This document shows, in pieces, positions 6,631-14,099 of a stretch of 16,272 nucleotides of DNA. Below the pieces are notes generated by a model, which was not told the origin of the DNA, ran no database searches, and worked only from the letters and a program-made list of their open reading frames with translations. This DNA comes from an uncultured Blautia sp. (GTDB lineage Bacteria > Bacillota > Clostridia > Lachnospirales > Lachnospiraceae): contig CAKRVL010000061.1 in NCBI GenBank assembly GCA_934408705.1, positions 1 through 16,272 of the forward strand, read 5' to 3'. A program made the translations under genes and the position numbers. Position 1 is the first letter of the stretch; each line of letters starts with the position of its first letter.

Positions 6631-7941
6631 ATGAAAAACAGTCAAAGGTGTTTAAGAAGGGTTGGAGTGCTGCTTACTACATTTTTACTTGTAGTAATGT
6701 GCCTGGCAGTGGATACAACATCTGTAAGTGCTGCGAAGGTTAAACTGAATAAAACAAAGCTTACTCTGGTCCAGGGTAAGAAAAAACAGTTAAAAGTGAA
6801 AGGCACAAAGAAGAAAGTTAAATGGTCTTCAACAAAGAAATCAGTGGCAACAGTTAATAAGAAGGGTGTTGTTACTGCGAAGAAAAAAGGAACTGCATAC
6901 ATTAAAGCAAAGGTTGGTAAAAAGACATATAAATGCAAGGTTATTGTAAAGGGTAAGAAAGCACCGGCTAAGCCAGCACCTACAAAGCCAGCAGCTCCGG
7001 TAAATCCACCGGCAGGACCTACAGCAGCGCCACCGGCTCCTACAACTCCACCGGCAACGCCTACTGTGGCTCCGGCGAAAACTCCGGTACTTAGTGCAAC
7101 ATCTTTAAGTATGCATAAAGGTGATTATTATCAGCTTAGTGTACAGGATCCGAAGTATGATCCGGTATGGACCAGCTCTAATAAGAATGTGGCAGAGGTA
7201 GACAGTAAGGGAAAGGTACATGCGATCAACACTGGAACAGCAGAAATTAAAGTAGATGCAGGAACAATTCTTGTTTGTACGGTTACAGTTACCCAGGAAA
7301 CAAAGCCTCAGACAGAGCCGGCTCTTACGAAAAACGTTATAAAAGGAAAACGTCAGGTCAAGAATGAAGCGGGAGAACCGATCGTGATAGACATTCCTCT
7401 GAATACTTATACCTATACCTTCAGTACGATTCCAACAAATGTGGAAGAGCTGAAGCAGTATAATATCAGTGGTGATGATGGAAGATATAAGGTGCTTGCC
7501 CTTTATATCATGTCACTTCGCACATGGAAACCGGAAAATCAGACAGACTGCGAAGAAATGATTGGGTATTTATGCAACAAGCAGTTATCCGTTTATGAGA
7601 AGCAGCGATTAGCTGACCAGATGAAGAAAGGAAACCAGTATCTCTATCTTGGAAATGCATTCTTGAATGGTGCAACTCCGGCTAATAACTATACACCGGC
7701 ACAGCCGTATTCAATTACACTGACTCAGGATTCTGTAGTGGATGAAGATCAGGTATACATTCCGGCAAATCCTTCTATACCAACTCCGGATCAGTACAGA
7801 GCCTTTATTTTCTGTCAGGCATCTGATAGCGGTAAATGGATCGATGTTTATAAATCATCTAAGGATGGAAATTGGTACATGTATAAGTGGATGGATCTGA
7901 TCACTTCGATCAAAGCTCCGGCTTCAAGTAATCCATTCTAA
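6631..7941 (+). CDS. Secreted protein with two Big_2 Ig-like domains and a C-terminal domain of unknown function
   Basis: A 436-residue exported protein. Residues 1 to about 34 are a signal peptide (basic MKNSQRCLRR, hydrophobic core, VSA before AKVKL). Residues 36-108 form a lysine-loaded Big_2 domain (NKTKLTLVQGKKKQLKV, VKWSSTKKSVATVNKKGVVT, GTAYIKAKVGKKTYKCKV). Residues about 109-150 are a Pro/Ala/Thr linker. Residues about 152-225 form a second Big_2 domain (WTSSNKNVAEVDSKGKVHAI). The remainder (about 240-430) is a domain I do not recognise for certain, with KVLALYIMSLRTWKPENQTD and GKWIDVYKSSKDGNWYMYKW; it resembles modules often found behind Big_2 domains in Lachnospiraceae. No LPXTG sorting motif or membrane anchor is visible, so wall binding may rely on the very basic first domain. 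I prefer ATG 6631 to 6625: AAAGGAG (6615-6621) is nine bases away. Confidence 0.87.
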   Translation: MKNSQRCLRRVGVLLTTFLLVVMCLAVDTTSVSAAKVKLNKTKLTLVQGKKKQLKVKGTKKKVKWSSTKKSVATVNKKGVVTAKKKGTAYIKAKVGKKTYKCKVIVKGKKAPAKPAPTKPAAPVNPPAGPTAAPPAPTTPPATPTVAPAKTPVLSATSLSMHKGDYYQLSVQDPKYDPVWTSSNKNVAEVDSKGKVHAINTGTAEIKVDAGTILVCTVTVTQETKPQTEPALTKNVIKGKRQVKNEAGEPIVIDIPLNTYTYTFSTIPTNVEELKQYNISGDDGRYKVLALYIMSLRTWKPENQTDCEEMIGYLCNKQLSVYEKQRLADQMKKGNQYLYLGNAFLNGATPANNYTPAQPYSITLTQDSVVDEDQVYIPANPSIPTPDQYRAFIFCQASDSGKWIDVYKSSKDGNWYMYKWMDLITSIKAPASSNPF

Positions 7942-7995
7942 GGGACGTCTTTCTGAAACAGAAAATGTAAATAAAACAAATAGCTGAAATGAGTA

Positions 7996-8035
7996 AGGGC
8001 AGATATCAAAGACCGTGGTTTTTGGTATCTGCCCT
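7996..8035 (+). promoter_or_regulatory. Long hairpin between the Ig-like protein gene and the aminopeptidase gene
   Basis: AGGGCAGATATCAAA (7996-8010) pairs with TTTGGTATCTGCCCT (8021-8035): 15 pairs including one G-U, ten-base loop. No T-run follows, so it is not a standard intrinsic terminator; it may stabilise the 3' end of the upstream mRNA or bind a protein. A smaller stem TTTCTG-AAA-CAGAAA lies at 7950-7964. Confidence 0.6.
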
Positions 8036-8057
8036 GAATGTATTTTACGAAAACAGG

Positions 8058-8086
8058 TTGATAAAGAGTGCTGTGGATATTATAAT
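8058..8086 (+). promoter_or_regulatory. Promoter of the Xaa-Pro aminopeptidase gene
   Basis: TTGATA at 8058-8063, 17-base spacer, TATAAT at 8081-8086; expected transcript start near 8093, 31 bases before the ATG at 8124. This also argues against the longer upstream start at 7989, which would precede the promoter. Confidence 0.8.
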
Positions 8087-8123
8087 AGGAATACAGCAAA
8101 ATTCACTGGAAGGAGTCAGTTTT

Positions 8124-9911
8124 ATGACAGTCAAAGAAAGAATCGCCGCACTTCGGGCGAAAATGAAAGAGAAAAAAATAGACGCTTATCTTGTTCCTAC
8201 AGATGACTTTCACGCATCTGAATATGTAGGGGAATATTTTAAGTGCAGGAAATATATTACAGGCTTTACAGGTTCCGCCGGAAGAGCAGTGATCATGCAG
8301 GATATGGCGGGATTATGGACAGATGGACGTTACTTTATCCAGGCAGCAGCGCAGCTGGAGGGAACCGGAGTAGAGCTTTTTAAGATGGGAGAACCAGGTG
8401 TTCCTACTGTGCATAAGTTTCTTGAGGAGAAGCTGGGAGAGGGAATGCGCCTGGGCTTTGACGGAAGAACCATCAGCGCCAAAGAGGCAGATGAGCTTTC
8501 TGAGATTCTTAAGAAAAAAGGTGCTTCCTTGCAATCCGATTATGATCTTGTAGGAGAAATATGGGCAGACCGTCCGGCACTTTCCTGTGAACCGGTTATG
8601 GAGCTGGATGAGAAATGGGCAGGAGAATCCCGCGCTGATAAATGTGCAAGAATCCGTAAGGCAATGGAAGAGAAGGAGGCAGATGGATTTGTACTGACTT
8701 CTCTTGATGATATTGCATGGCTTCTGAATATACGTGGAGGGGATGTACATTGTTGTCCGGTTGTTCTTTCTTATCTTGTGATGACAAAAACAGAAATCAG
8801 ACTGTTTGCCAATGAGAAGGCATTTCCGGGAGCAATACGGAAGGCATTGTCAGCGGATGGAGTAACCATTCTTCCATATGACGATATTTATGAATATGTG
8901 AAAACATTCACAAAAGATATGAAAGTCCTTCTCTGCAAAAAGAAGGCGAACTGCCGTCTGGTAAATAATATTCCTGAAGAGGTAACAATCCTGGATGAGG
9001 AGAATCTGACGTTTTTGCCAAAGGCAATTAAAAATCCTGTAGAAGTAGAAAATGAGCGTATTGCACATATTAAGGATGGCGTTGCGCTTACAAAATTCAT
9101 CTACTGGTTGAAGAAAAATGCAGGCAATATTCCAATGACAGAGTTAAGCGCAGAGGAGAAGCTTTACAGTTTCCGTGCCCAGCAGGAGAATTTTATTGGC
9201 AATAGCTTTGATCCTATTATTTCTTACGGAGTCCATGCTGCTATTAATCATTATTCCGCAACCCCGGAGACGGATATTTCCATTGAACCGGGCAATTTCC
9301 TTCTGGCAGATACGGGCGGACATTACTACGAGGGTACTACTGATACTACACGTACTGTAGCTATTGGTTCTGTAAATGATGAGCAGAAGAAATATTTCAC
9401 TGCAGTTTTGCGTGGTATGCTGAATCTGGGAAATGCCAAGTTCCGTCATGGCTGTACCGGTGTGAATCTGGATTATCTGGCACGTAGTCCGCTGTGGGAG
9501 CTGGGACAGGATTTTAACCATGGAACAGGACATGGAGTTGGATATCTGTTGAATGTTCACGAAGGTCCTAACAGCTTCCGTTGGAGAATCGTTCCAGGTG
9601 ATAATGCGGTACTGGAAGAGGGAATGATCACATCTGATGAGCCGGGATATTATGTGGAGAATGAATATGGAATCCGCCACGAAAATATGCTGGTATGTAA
9701 AAAGGCAGAGAAAACATCCTTTGGACAGTTTATGTGTTTTGAGCATCTGACTATGGTACCGTTTGATCTTGATGCTGTTGTTCCGGAACAGATGACTGTA
9801 CAGGAGAGAGCACTTCTTAATAACTATCATGCACAGGTATATGAGAAGATTTCACCGTATCTGGAGGATGAGGAGAAAGAGTGGCTGAAAGAAGCTACTC
9901 GCGAAATCTAG
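8124..9911 (+). CDS. pepP: Xaa-Pro aminopeptidase, three-domain type (peptidase M24B)
   Basis: Cytoplasmic dinuclear-metal aminopeptidase that removes the N-terminal residue from peptides with proline in second position. The 595 residues have two creatinase-type N-terminal domains (about 1-130 and 160-310) and a C-terminal pita-bread catalytic domain (about 320-530), followed by the extra C-terminal M24 segment of the long, eukaryote-like form. The five metal ligands are in place: Asp396 (LADTGG), Asp407 (GTTDTTRT), His470 (HGTGHGVG), Glu506 (SDEPGYY) and Glu520 (GIRHENM); their spacing matches that of human XPNPEP1. The start at 8124 has GGAAGGAG a few bases upstream and a good promoter at 8058-8086. 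The YitT gene follows after 49-58 bases with no terminator, so both are probably one operon. The symbol pepP is applied by analogy. Confidence 0.93.
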   Translation: MTVKERIAALRAKMKEKKIDAYLVPTDDFHASEYVGEYFKCRKYITGFTGSAGRAVIMQDMAGLWTDGRYFIQAAAQLEGTGVELFKMGEPGVPTVHKFLEEKLGEGMRLGFDGRTISAKEADELSEILKKKGASLQSDYDLVGEIWADRPALSCEPVMELDEKWAGESRADKCARIRKAMEEKEADGFVLTSLDDIAWLLNIRGGDVHCCPVVLSYLVMTKTEIRLFANEKAFPGAIRKALSADGVTILPYDDIYEYVKTFTKDMKVLLCKKKANCRLVNNIPEEVTILDEENLTFLPKAIKNPVEVENERIAHIKDGVALTKFIYWLKKNAGNIPMTELSAEEKLYSFRAQQENFIGNSFDPIISYGVHAAINHYSATPETDISIEPGNFLLADTGGHYYEGTTDTTRTVAIGSVNDEQKKYFTAVLRGMLNLGNAKFRHGCTGVNLDYLARSPLWELGQDFNHGTGHGVGYLLNVHEGPNSFRWRIVPGDNAVLEEGMITSDEPGYYVENEYGIRHENMLVCKKAEKTSFGQFMCFEHLTMVPFDLDAVVPEQMTVQERALLNNYHAQVYEKISPYLEDEEKEWLKEATREI

Positions 9912-9960
9912 TATTTCTGATAAAAATTATTGTTTACAAAGGAGTAGCGAAACCGGAGTT

Positions 9961-10824
9961 ATGGAAAATATGAAAAAACAGTTAAACTACGCCAGTATTA
10001 TAAAGGAAGCGCTTATTCTGACGGGAGTAATGGCTATAATAGCTGCTGCCGTATATTTTTTTCTGGTACCTAGTCATACTTCAATAAGCAGTATTTCTGG
10101 TCTTGGTATTGTGCTTACCAACTTTATTCCGTTGCCATTGTCTGCAATCACTATGACCTTAAATGTAGTGCTTTTGATCATAGGATTCATTACCTGCGGA
10201 AAGGAATTTGGAGTAAAGACCGTTTATACCAGCATAATGCTTCCCCTGTTCCTTGGTCTTTTCGAAAAAGTATTTCCGGATTTTGGTTCTATGACAAACA
10301 GTCAGGAACTGGATATTCTGTGTTATATTCTTGTAGTAAGTGTGGGGTCAAGTATTCTTTTTAACAGAAATGCTTCTTCCGGTGGCTTGGATATTGTGGC
10401 GAAGATCATGAACAAATATCTTCACATGGAGCTTGGAAAAGCGATTTCTTTAGCTGGAATGTGTGTGGCACTTTCTGCTGCATTAGTATATGACAAAAAG
10501 ACGGTAGTGCTTAGTATTCTGGGAACATATTTTAACGGAATTGTTTTGGATCATTTTATTTTTGACCATAATATTAAAAGACGCGTATGTATCATTACAC
10601 AGAAAGAGGATGCGCTTCGTCGTTTTATTGTTGAGGATCTGCATAGTGGTGCAACAATCTATGAGTCTATAGGTGCTTATAATATGCAGAAGAGAAATGA
10701 GATCATTACAATTGTAAATAAATCAGAATATCAGAAGCTGATGAATTTTATTAATCAGGAAGATCCCAAGGCTTTCGTGACGGTGTACACAGTTTCGGAT
10801 CTGCGCTATCAGCCCAAGCTTTGA
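9961..10824 (+). CDS. YitT family membrane protein (DUF161 + DUF2179)
   Basis: Integral membrane protein of unknown function, 287 residues from ATG 9961 or 284 from ATG 9970. The N-terminal two thirds hold about five to six hydrophobic segments (ALILTGVMAIIAAAVYFFLV, LSAITMTLNVVLLIIGF, TSIMLPLFLGLF, LDILCYILVVSVGSS, AISLAGMCVALSAALVY) with the family signature SSGGLDIVAKIMNK. The C-terminal cytoplasmic domain (about 205-285) is DUF2179: RRVCIITQKEDALRRFIVED, then LHSGATIYESIGAYN and the ending VYTVSDLRY. Start choice: AAAGGAG at 9938-9944 is 16 bases from 9961, and GGAG at 9955-9958 is 11 bases from 9970, so 9970 may be the true start. Probably co-transcribed with the aminopeptidase gene; a terminator follows the stop. 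No transport substrate can be assigned. Confidence 0.9.
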   Translation: MENMKKQLNYASIIKEALILTGVMAIIAAAVYFFLVPSHTSISSISGLGIVLTNFIPLPLSAITMTLNVVLLIIGFITCGKEFGVKTVYTSIMLPLFLGLFEKVFPDFGSMTNSQELDILCYILVVSVGSSILFNRNASSGGLDIVAKIMNKYLHMELGKAISLAGMCVALSAALVYDKKTVVLSILGTYFNGIVLDHFIFDHNIKRRVCIITQKEDALRRFIVEDLHSGATIYESIGAYNMQKRNEIITIVNKSEYQKLMNFINQEDPKAFVTVYTVSDLRYQPKL

Positions 10825-10848
10825 TAACAATTTAATTGAATTTAGAAT

Positions 10849-10884
10849 CCCCCTGGAATTATTGAGACTCCAGGGGGACTTTTT
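10849..10884 (+). terminator. Intrinsic terminator after the YitT gene
   Basis: CCCCCTGGA (10849-10857) pairs perfectly with TCCAGGGGG (10869-10877), followed by ACTTTTT. It lies between two convergent transcription units. On the minus strand, reading out of the folate operon, the stem is followed by only a weak T-rich stretch (GATTCTAAATT), so termination there is probably less efficient. Confidence 0.9.
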
Positions 10885-10892
10885 ATGGATTT

Positions 10893-11720
10893 TCAGGAAA
10901 GTGCATTTAAAAGCTGTGAAATTGTCTGATTTAATACAGGATGCCGCAGATATGGCGCAATCTGATTCATTGGCGCCAGAACAAATTCACGATTCTGCAT
11001 ATCCGGATGTGGAATGTGAAGATCAGGAGTGTCAATGATTTCCTGATCATAAAACAGGATATCCAGATCCAGGGTACGCGGTCCCCAGTGGATAATACGT
11101 TCTCTGTTTGCTTCCTGTTCCAGCTGGTGCAGACGCTCCAGCAATTCTTCCGGAGTGAGGAGTGTGCGCATTTTCAGAACTCCATTGAGAAATTCATCCT
11201 GGTCAGTAACTCCATATGGTTCTGTAACAAGGTAATCAGAAATTGCTTCCACCTGACATCCCTTTGTTTCAGTTAATCCTCGTATTCCGTTGTCAATAAA
11301 TTGTTTTTTGTCACCCATATTGGAGCCAAAAGCAATGTATGCAGTATGCCATTTTCTTGTGATCTCCACAGATACGGTTTTTAGCGGAAGGCCTACAGGC
11401 GCCCAGGGCTTTTCGACTTTCAGTGTGATCTGTTCCAGGCCGGAAAGAGAGCTAAGCAGCATATCTGCCAGATTTTCTGCAAGTGCTTCCAGAAGCTTAA
11501 AGGTGTGCTTTCTGGTAAAATCTGTGATCATATGGCTGACTTCGCCATAGTTGATGGAAGCGGACAGGTCATCTGTTAACCCTGCTTGACGTGTGTTGGT
11601 AAAGAGCGTGGCGGAGATAACGAATTTTTGTCCAAGTACATTCTCTTCAGGATAAACGCCATGGTTGGCAAAAATTTCCAGCTCTTTAATTTCTATTTTA
11701 TCAAATCTGGTTTCGTCCAT
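10893..11720 (-). CDS. folBK: Bifunctional dihydroneopterin aldolase / HPPK (FolB-FolK fusion)
   Basis: One 275-residue polypeptide for two consecutive steps of folate synthesis: retro-aldol cleavage of dihydroneopterin to 6-hydroxymethyl-dihydropterin, then its pyrophosphorylation by ATP. Residues 1 to about 121 are FolB (ELEIFANHGVYPEE, INYGEV, KVEKPWAP with the likely catalytic Lys104). Residues about 126-275 are HPPK: AYIAFGSNMGDK, PYGVTDQDEFLNGVL, and the signature HWGPRTLDLDILFYD (211-225) with the two magnesium-binding aspartates 218 and 220, then IPHPDMQNREFVLAPM. Last gene of the folate operon, 44 bases after folP, with AGAAAGGAA as ribosome binding site. Fusions of these neighbours are known in several bacteria; the linker is only a few residues. 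Confidence 0.95.
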   Translation of the reverse strand: MDETRFDKIEIKELEIFANHGVYPEENVLGQKFVISATLFTNTRQAGLTDDLSASINYGEVSHMITDFTRKHTFKLLEALAENLADMLLSSLSGLEQITLKVEKPWAPVGLPLKTVSVEITRKWHTAYIAFGSNMGDKKQFIDNGIRGLTETKGCQVEAISDYLVTEPYGVTDQDEFLNGVLKMRTLLTPEELLERLHQLEQEANRERIIHWGPRTLDLDILFYDQEIIDTPDLHIPHPDMQNREFVLAPMNQIAPYLRHPVLNQTISQLLNALS

Positions 11721-11764
11721 AACAGTTATTCCTTTCTGTCGGTTATTGGTGATAGGGGCAAAGC

Positions 11765-12574
11765 TTAATCACAGCCTAAAATTGCTTCTGTCATCTGAAT
11801 CACACGTTTGTTTTCTTTGATATCATGGACACGGACAAAGGAGCAGCCTTTCATTACACCAATTACACTGGTTGCAAGTGTTCCTTCCACACGCTGATCC
11901 ACCGGCAGATCAAGTGCCAGCCCGATCATGGATTTGCGTGAGGTGCCAAGAAGGACAGGAAAGCCTAGGTTCTGGAAAAGTTCCAGATGCTTCATGGTTT
12001 CCAGATTCATTTCAAAGGTTTTTCCAAAACCCACACCTGGATCCAGAATGATTTTTTCATCTTTGATTCCGGCTTTTCTTGCAAGGTTTACACATTCCTG
12101 AGTCTCCTGGAGCATGTCAATGAGGAAGTTGTTATATTCAGTGTTTGCTTTATTGTGCATAAGGCAGCAGGCGGCATCATATTTTGCAATTACAGCTCCC
12201 ATTTTGGAGTCATATTTTAATCCCCAGATATCGTTGACAAGATCGGCGCCTGCCTGTATGGAGCTTTCAGCTACGCTGCTTTTGAAGGTATCAACAGAAA
12301 TAGGGATATCAAAACGTTTTCTGACGGCTTCGATCACAGGCAGAACTCTCTGGGCTTCTTCATCTGCACTGACCGGTGTGTGTCCCGGACGGGTGGATTC
12401 TCCCCCGATATCGATAATATCTGCACCATCGGCGATCATAGCTTCCGTATGTCTTAATGCTTCATCTAAATGATTCCATTTACCTCCATCGGAAAAAGAA
12501 TCAGGAGTGATATTTAAGATTCCCATTATGTAAGTGTGGTTTTGTGTATCAAAAAAGCGATTTCCAATTTTCAT
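11765..12574 (-). CDS. folP: Dihydropteroate synthase
   Basis: Cytoplasmic TIM-barrel enzyme that joins 6-hydroxymethyl-dihydropterin pyrophosphate with p-aminobenzoate to dihydropteroate; the target of sulfonamides. The 269 residues are of normal length. Signatures: MGILNITPDSFSDGG (17-31), DIGGESTRPG (55-64), VNDIWGLKYD (113-122), ILDPGVGFGK (176-185), LLGTSRKSMIG (208-218) and FVRVHDI near the C-terminus. All catalytic and pterin-binding motifs are intact, with no insertion after the first loops of the kind linked to resistance that I can see. Start supported by AAAGGATGG nine bases upstream. Lies 40 bases after the HD-domain gene in the folate operon. Confidence 0.97.
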   Translation of the reverse strand: MKIGNRFFDTQNHTYIMGILNITPDSFSDGGKWNHLDEALRHTEAMIADGADIIDIGGESTRPGHTPVSADEEAQRVLPVIEAVRKRFDIPISVDTFKSSVAESSIQAGADLVNDIWGLKYDSKMGAVIAKYDAACCLMHNKANTEYNNFLIDMLQETQECVNLARKAGIKDEKIILDPGVGFGKTFEMNLETMKHLELFQNLGFPVLLGTSRKSMIGLALDLPVDQRVEGTLATSVIGVMKGCSFVRVHDIKENKRVIQMTEAILGCD

Positions 12575-12614
12575 GAGCAGAAACCATCCTTTCTATATGC
12601 TATTTCGTAAAATG

Positions 12615-13112
12615 TCAATATTCAATTGTCAGGTTCTTTTTTTCAGATGGCCAGTAGCAATCAGCGGTAGCAGAACAGGAAAAACAGTTTCTGGACTTTT
12701 TGTCGGCCTTATAAAGCAATGTAGCCAGTATGCTTCCGGAACCTTCTGTTCTGTGATGTCCGATAGCAGACAATATCTCATCCTTTTCCTGCTCGGTAAA
12801 AGGCAGGTCTGCCAGAATTTCCCCTGCAATTTGTACACCTGCAATGTCATGGGGGACATCAGACTGATATTGCAGGGCGCGGCCAATATCATGAAGAAGA
12901 GCTGTTGCATAAATAATCTCTTTGGACAGATTGAAGCTGTTTTCAAGGGAATAAATATACATCAGTCGTGCTACATCCAGAAAATGCTCTGGTGTGTGAC
13001 GGCAGAAAATGCGTTCTTTCTCCAGTGTCTGTATTTTCTCACAGTGTTTTTGATAAAGAGGATGTTGCCAGATTAAATTAACCCGGTTGAGTTCTGAAAA
13101 TGAGTTGCTCAT
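12615..13112 (-). CDS. HD-domain phosphohydrolase of the folate operon
   Basis: A 165-residue HD-superfamily protein, probably a metal-dependent phosphohydrolase. Metal-ligand motifs: His43 ([13 protein letters not shown]), His74-Asp75 ([13 protein letters not shown]), His119-His120 ([12 protein letters not shown]) and Asp137 (YKADKKSR). The C-terminal tail carries three cysteines (143, 146, 152; [14 protein letters not shown]), which could bind a metal. Its start overlaps the folE stop in ATGA, so the two are translationally coupled, and folP follows 40 bases later. The position between folE and folP is where the dephosphorylation of dihydroneopterin triphosphate takes place in the pathway, a step often unassigned in Firmicutes; the role is inference. 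HD proteins next to folE are commonly seen in Lachnospiraceae as far as I recall. Confidence 0.88.
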   Translation of the reverse strand: MSNSFSELNRVNLIWQHPLYQKHCEKIQTLEKERIFCRHTPEHFLDVARLMYIYSLENSFNLSKEIIYATALLHDIGRALQYQSDVPHDIAGVQIAGEILADLPFTEQEKDEILSAIGHHRTEGSGSILATLLYKADKKSRNCFSCSATADCYWPSEKKNLTIEY

Positions 13113-13666
13113 TTTCCTACCATGGAAAGGAACATTTTCTGCAGCTCCTTATCTTCCTTAAAAGCTCCACGGGTTACAGTTGTGATAGTTTTACTTCCGG
13201 GCTTTTTTACTCCTCGCATGGTCATGCAGGTATGCTCTGCCTCTAACATTACCATAATTCCCTTAGGCGCAAGTGCACGCTCCAGGGCATCAGCAATCTG
13301 TACGGTGAGACGCTCCTGAATCTGCGGTCTTCTTGCATAAACTTCCACAGTGCGTGCCAGTTTGCTTAATCCGGTGACCTTACCATCAGGAATGTAGGCA
13401 AGATGTGCTTTGCCATAGAAGGGCATCAGGTGATGCTCACACATGGAATAAAAGGTAATGTCTTTTTCCAGTACGATCTCGTTATTTTCTACAGGAAACT
13501 GTTTCAGCAAATGATGGTCAGCCTCCTGACCAAGACCACCGTAGATTTCCTCACACATACGGGCAACTCTGTCTGGGGTATCAATAAGTCCCTCTCGTGT
13601 GATGTCTTCACCGATTCCTTCCAGAAGCAGACGGATGGCCTGTTCTACTTTTTGTTTGTCAACCAT
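13109..13666 (-). CDS. folE: GTP cyclohydrolase I
   Basis: First enzyme of folate synthesis: converts GTP to 7,8-dihydroneopterin triphosphate and formate. The 185 residues are typical for the family. Zinc ligands Cys76 and His79 (MCEHHLMP) and Cys147 ([10 protein letters not shown]), with catalytic His78, are all present; other signatures are [21 protein letters not shown] (94-105 region) and [12 protein letters not shown]. The start follows AAAGGAGG with seven to eight bases spacing. It heads the operon folE - HD gene - folP - folBK, and its long leader contains a THF riboswitch aptamer and a strong terminator, so it is expected to be repressed when reduced folate is abundant. Confidence 0.97.
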   Translation of the reverse strand: MVDKQKVEQAIRLLLEGIGEDITREGLIDTPDRVARMCEEIYGGLGQEADHHLLKQFPVENNEIVLEKDITFYSMCEHHLMPFYGKAHLAYIPDGKVTGLSKLARTVEVYARRPQIQERLTVQIADALERALAPKGIMVMLEAEHTCMTMRGVKKPGSKTITTVTRGAFKEDKELQKMFLSMVGK

Positions 13667-13763
13667 TAAAATAACCTCCTTTGTGTTTGAATGTGGAGAT
13701 TATCCTTTATTCAACCAAATCAGGGAGAGATTATGGGATTCTAATATCTGCCTGATCAATATG

Positions 13764-13836
13764 TAAAAAAAGGATATCTCCGATTGTGATAAGAATGTAT
13801 GTCGAAAACATTCCCTGACACAATATGAGATATCCT
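13764..13836 (-). terminator. Intrinsic terminator in the folE leader (riboswitch expression platform)
   Basis: On the minus strand AGGATATCTC pairs with GAGATATCCT (10 bp), then after a 2x2 internal loop ATTGTG pairs with CACAAT, and inside that GAATGT with ACATTC; a run of seven T follows. It sits between the THF aptamer and the folE start, about 100 bases upstream of the ATG, the position expected of a transcription-terminating platform. Confidence 0.88.
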
Positions 13837-13847
13837 CTTATAGTGCT

Positions 13848-13944
13848 TGCAACGGGTGCGGATAATATACCGTAAGACGTGCTTTTCGTTTCAGTGACAA
13901 CTCCCCATTCACTGAACACTTGACGCATAAAATCCTATTTTGCA
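13848..13944 (-). ncRNA. Tetrahydrofolate (THF-I) riboswitch aptamer upstream of folE
   Basis: Minus-strand sequence around 13874-13926 reads GCGTCAAGTG, then TTCAGTGA, ATGGGGAGTTG, TCACTGAA, then ACGAAAAGC. This follows the THF-I riboswitch as I remember it from Streptococcus mutans (GCGTTAAGTG, GTGTGA-ATGGGATGTCG-TCACAC, ACGAAGC, and CATCCG on the 3' side). The 3' part here is TTATCCGCACCC (13868-13854 region). Helices: P1 TGCAA/TTGCA (13944-13940, 13852-13848), P2 TATGC-GT/ACGGTATA, P3 the perfect 8-bp TTCAGTGA/TCACTGAA. The gene downstream is folE, the commonest target of this class together with folate transporters in Clostridia. A covariance-model search (Rfam THF) would settle it. Confidence 0.85.
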
Positions 13945-13963
13945 TATCATTCATTTCGAAAAC

Positions 13964-13972
13964 AGTATAGCA
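13964..13972 (-). promoter_or_regulatory. Extended -10 promoter of the folate operon
   Basis: Minus-strand TGCTATACT, an extended -10 element; no good -35 at the usual distance. Transcription would start near 13957, just upstream of the riboswitch aptamer, giving a leader of about 290 bases. Confidence 0.6.
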
Positions 13973-14020
13973 CTTCTTTTCATAATAGAAAAGCAATTTT
14001 TACAAACAGAAAGCATTTTG

Positions 14021-14029
14021 TGGTATCAT
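14021..14029 (+). promoter_or_regulatory. Probable extended -10 promoter of the serpin gene
   Basis: TGGTATCAT is an extended -10 box 71 bases before the serpin start; TTTACA at 13999-14004 could be a -35 at a long 19-base spacing. A perfect inverted repeat TCAAAT-A-ATTTGA (14045-14057) lies in the early transcribed region and could be an operator. Confidence 0.4.
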
Positions 14030-14099
14030 AAAAAATAACTTTTGTCAAATAATTTGAAACGGGAAACTACGGATTATGTTTACATGGAGGAGGTATTTT

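Noticed and set aside
7989..8123. N-terminal extension of the aminopeptidase by 45 residues
   Set aside because: The extension runs through a hairpin and a consensus promoter, while ATG 8124 has its own ribosome binding site and the family's normal N-terminus.
13731..13928. A 65-codon minus-strand frame upstream of folE
   Set aside because: It covers the riboswitch aptamer and terminator and has no ribosome binding site; RNA structure explains the sequence better.
13764..13956. T-box, SAM, preQ1, 6S RNA or guanidine riboswitch as explanation of the folE leader
   Set aside because: None of their conserved core motifs is present, whereas the THF-I core and the gene context match.
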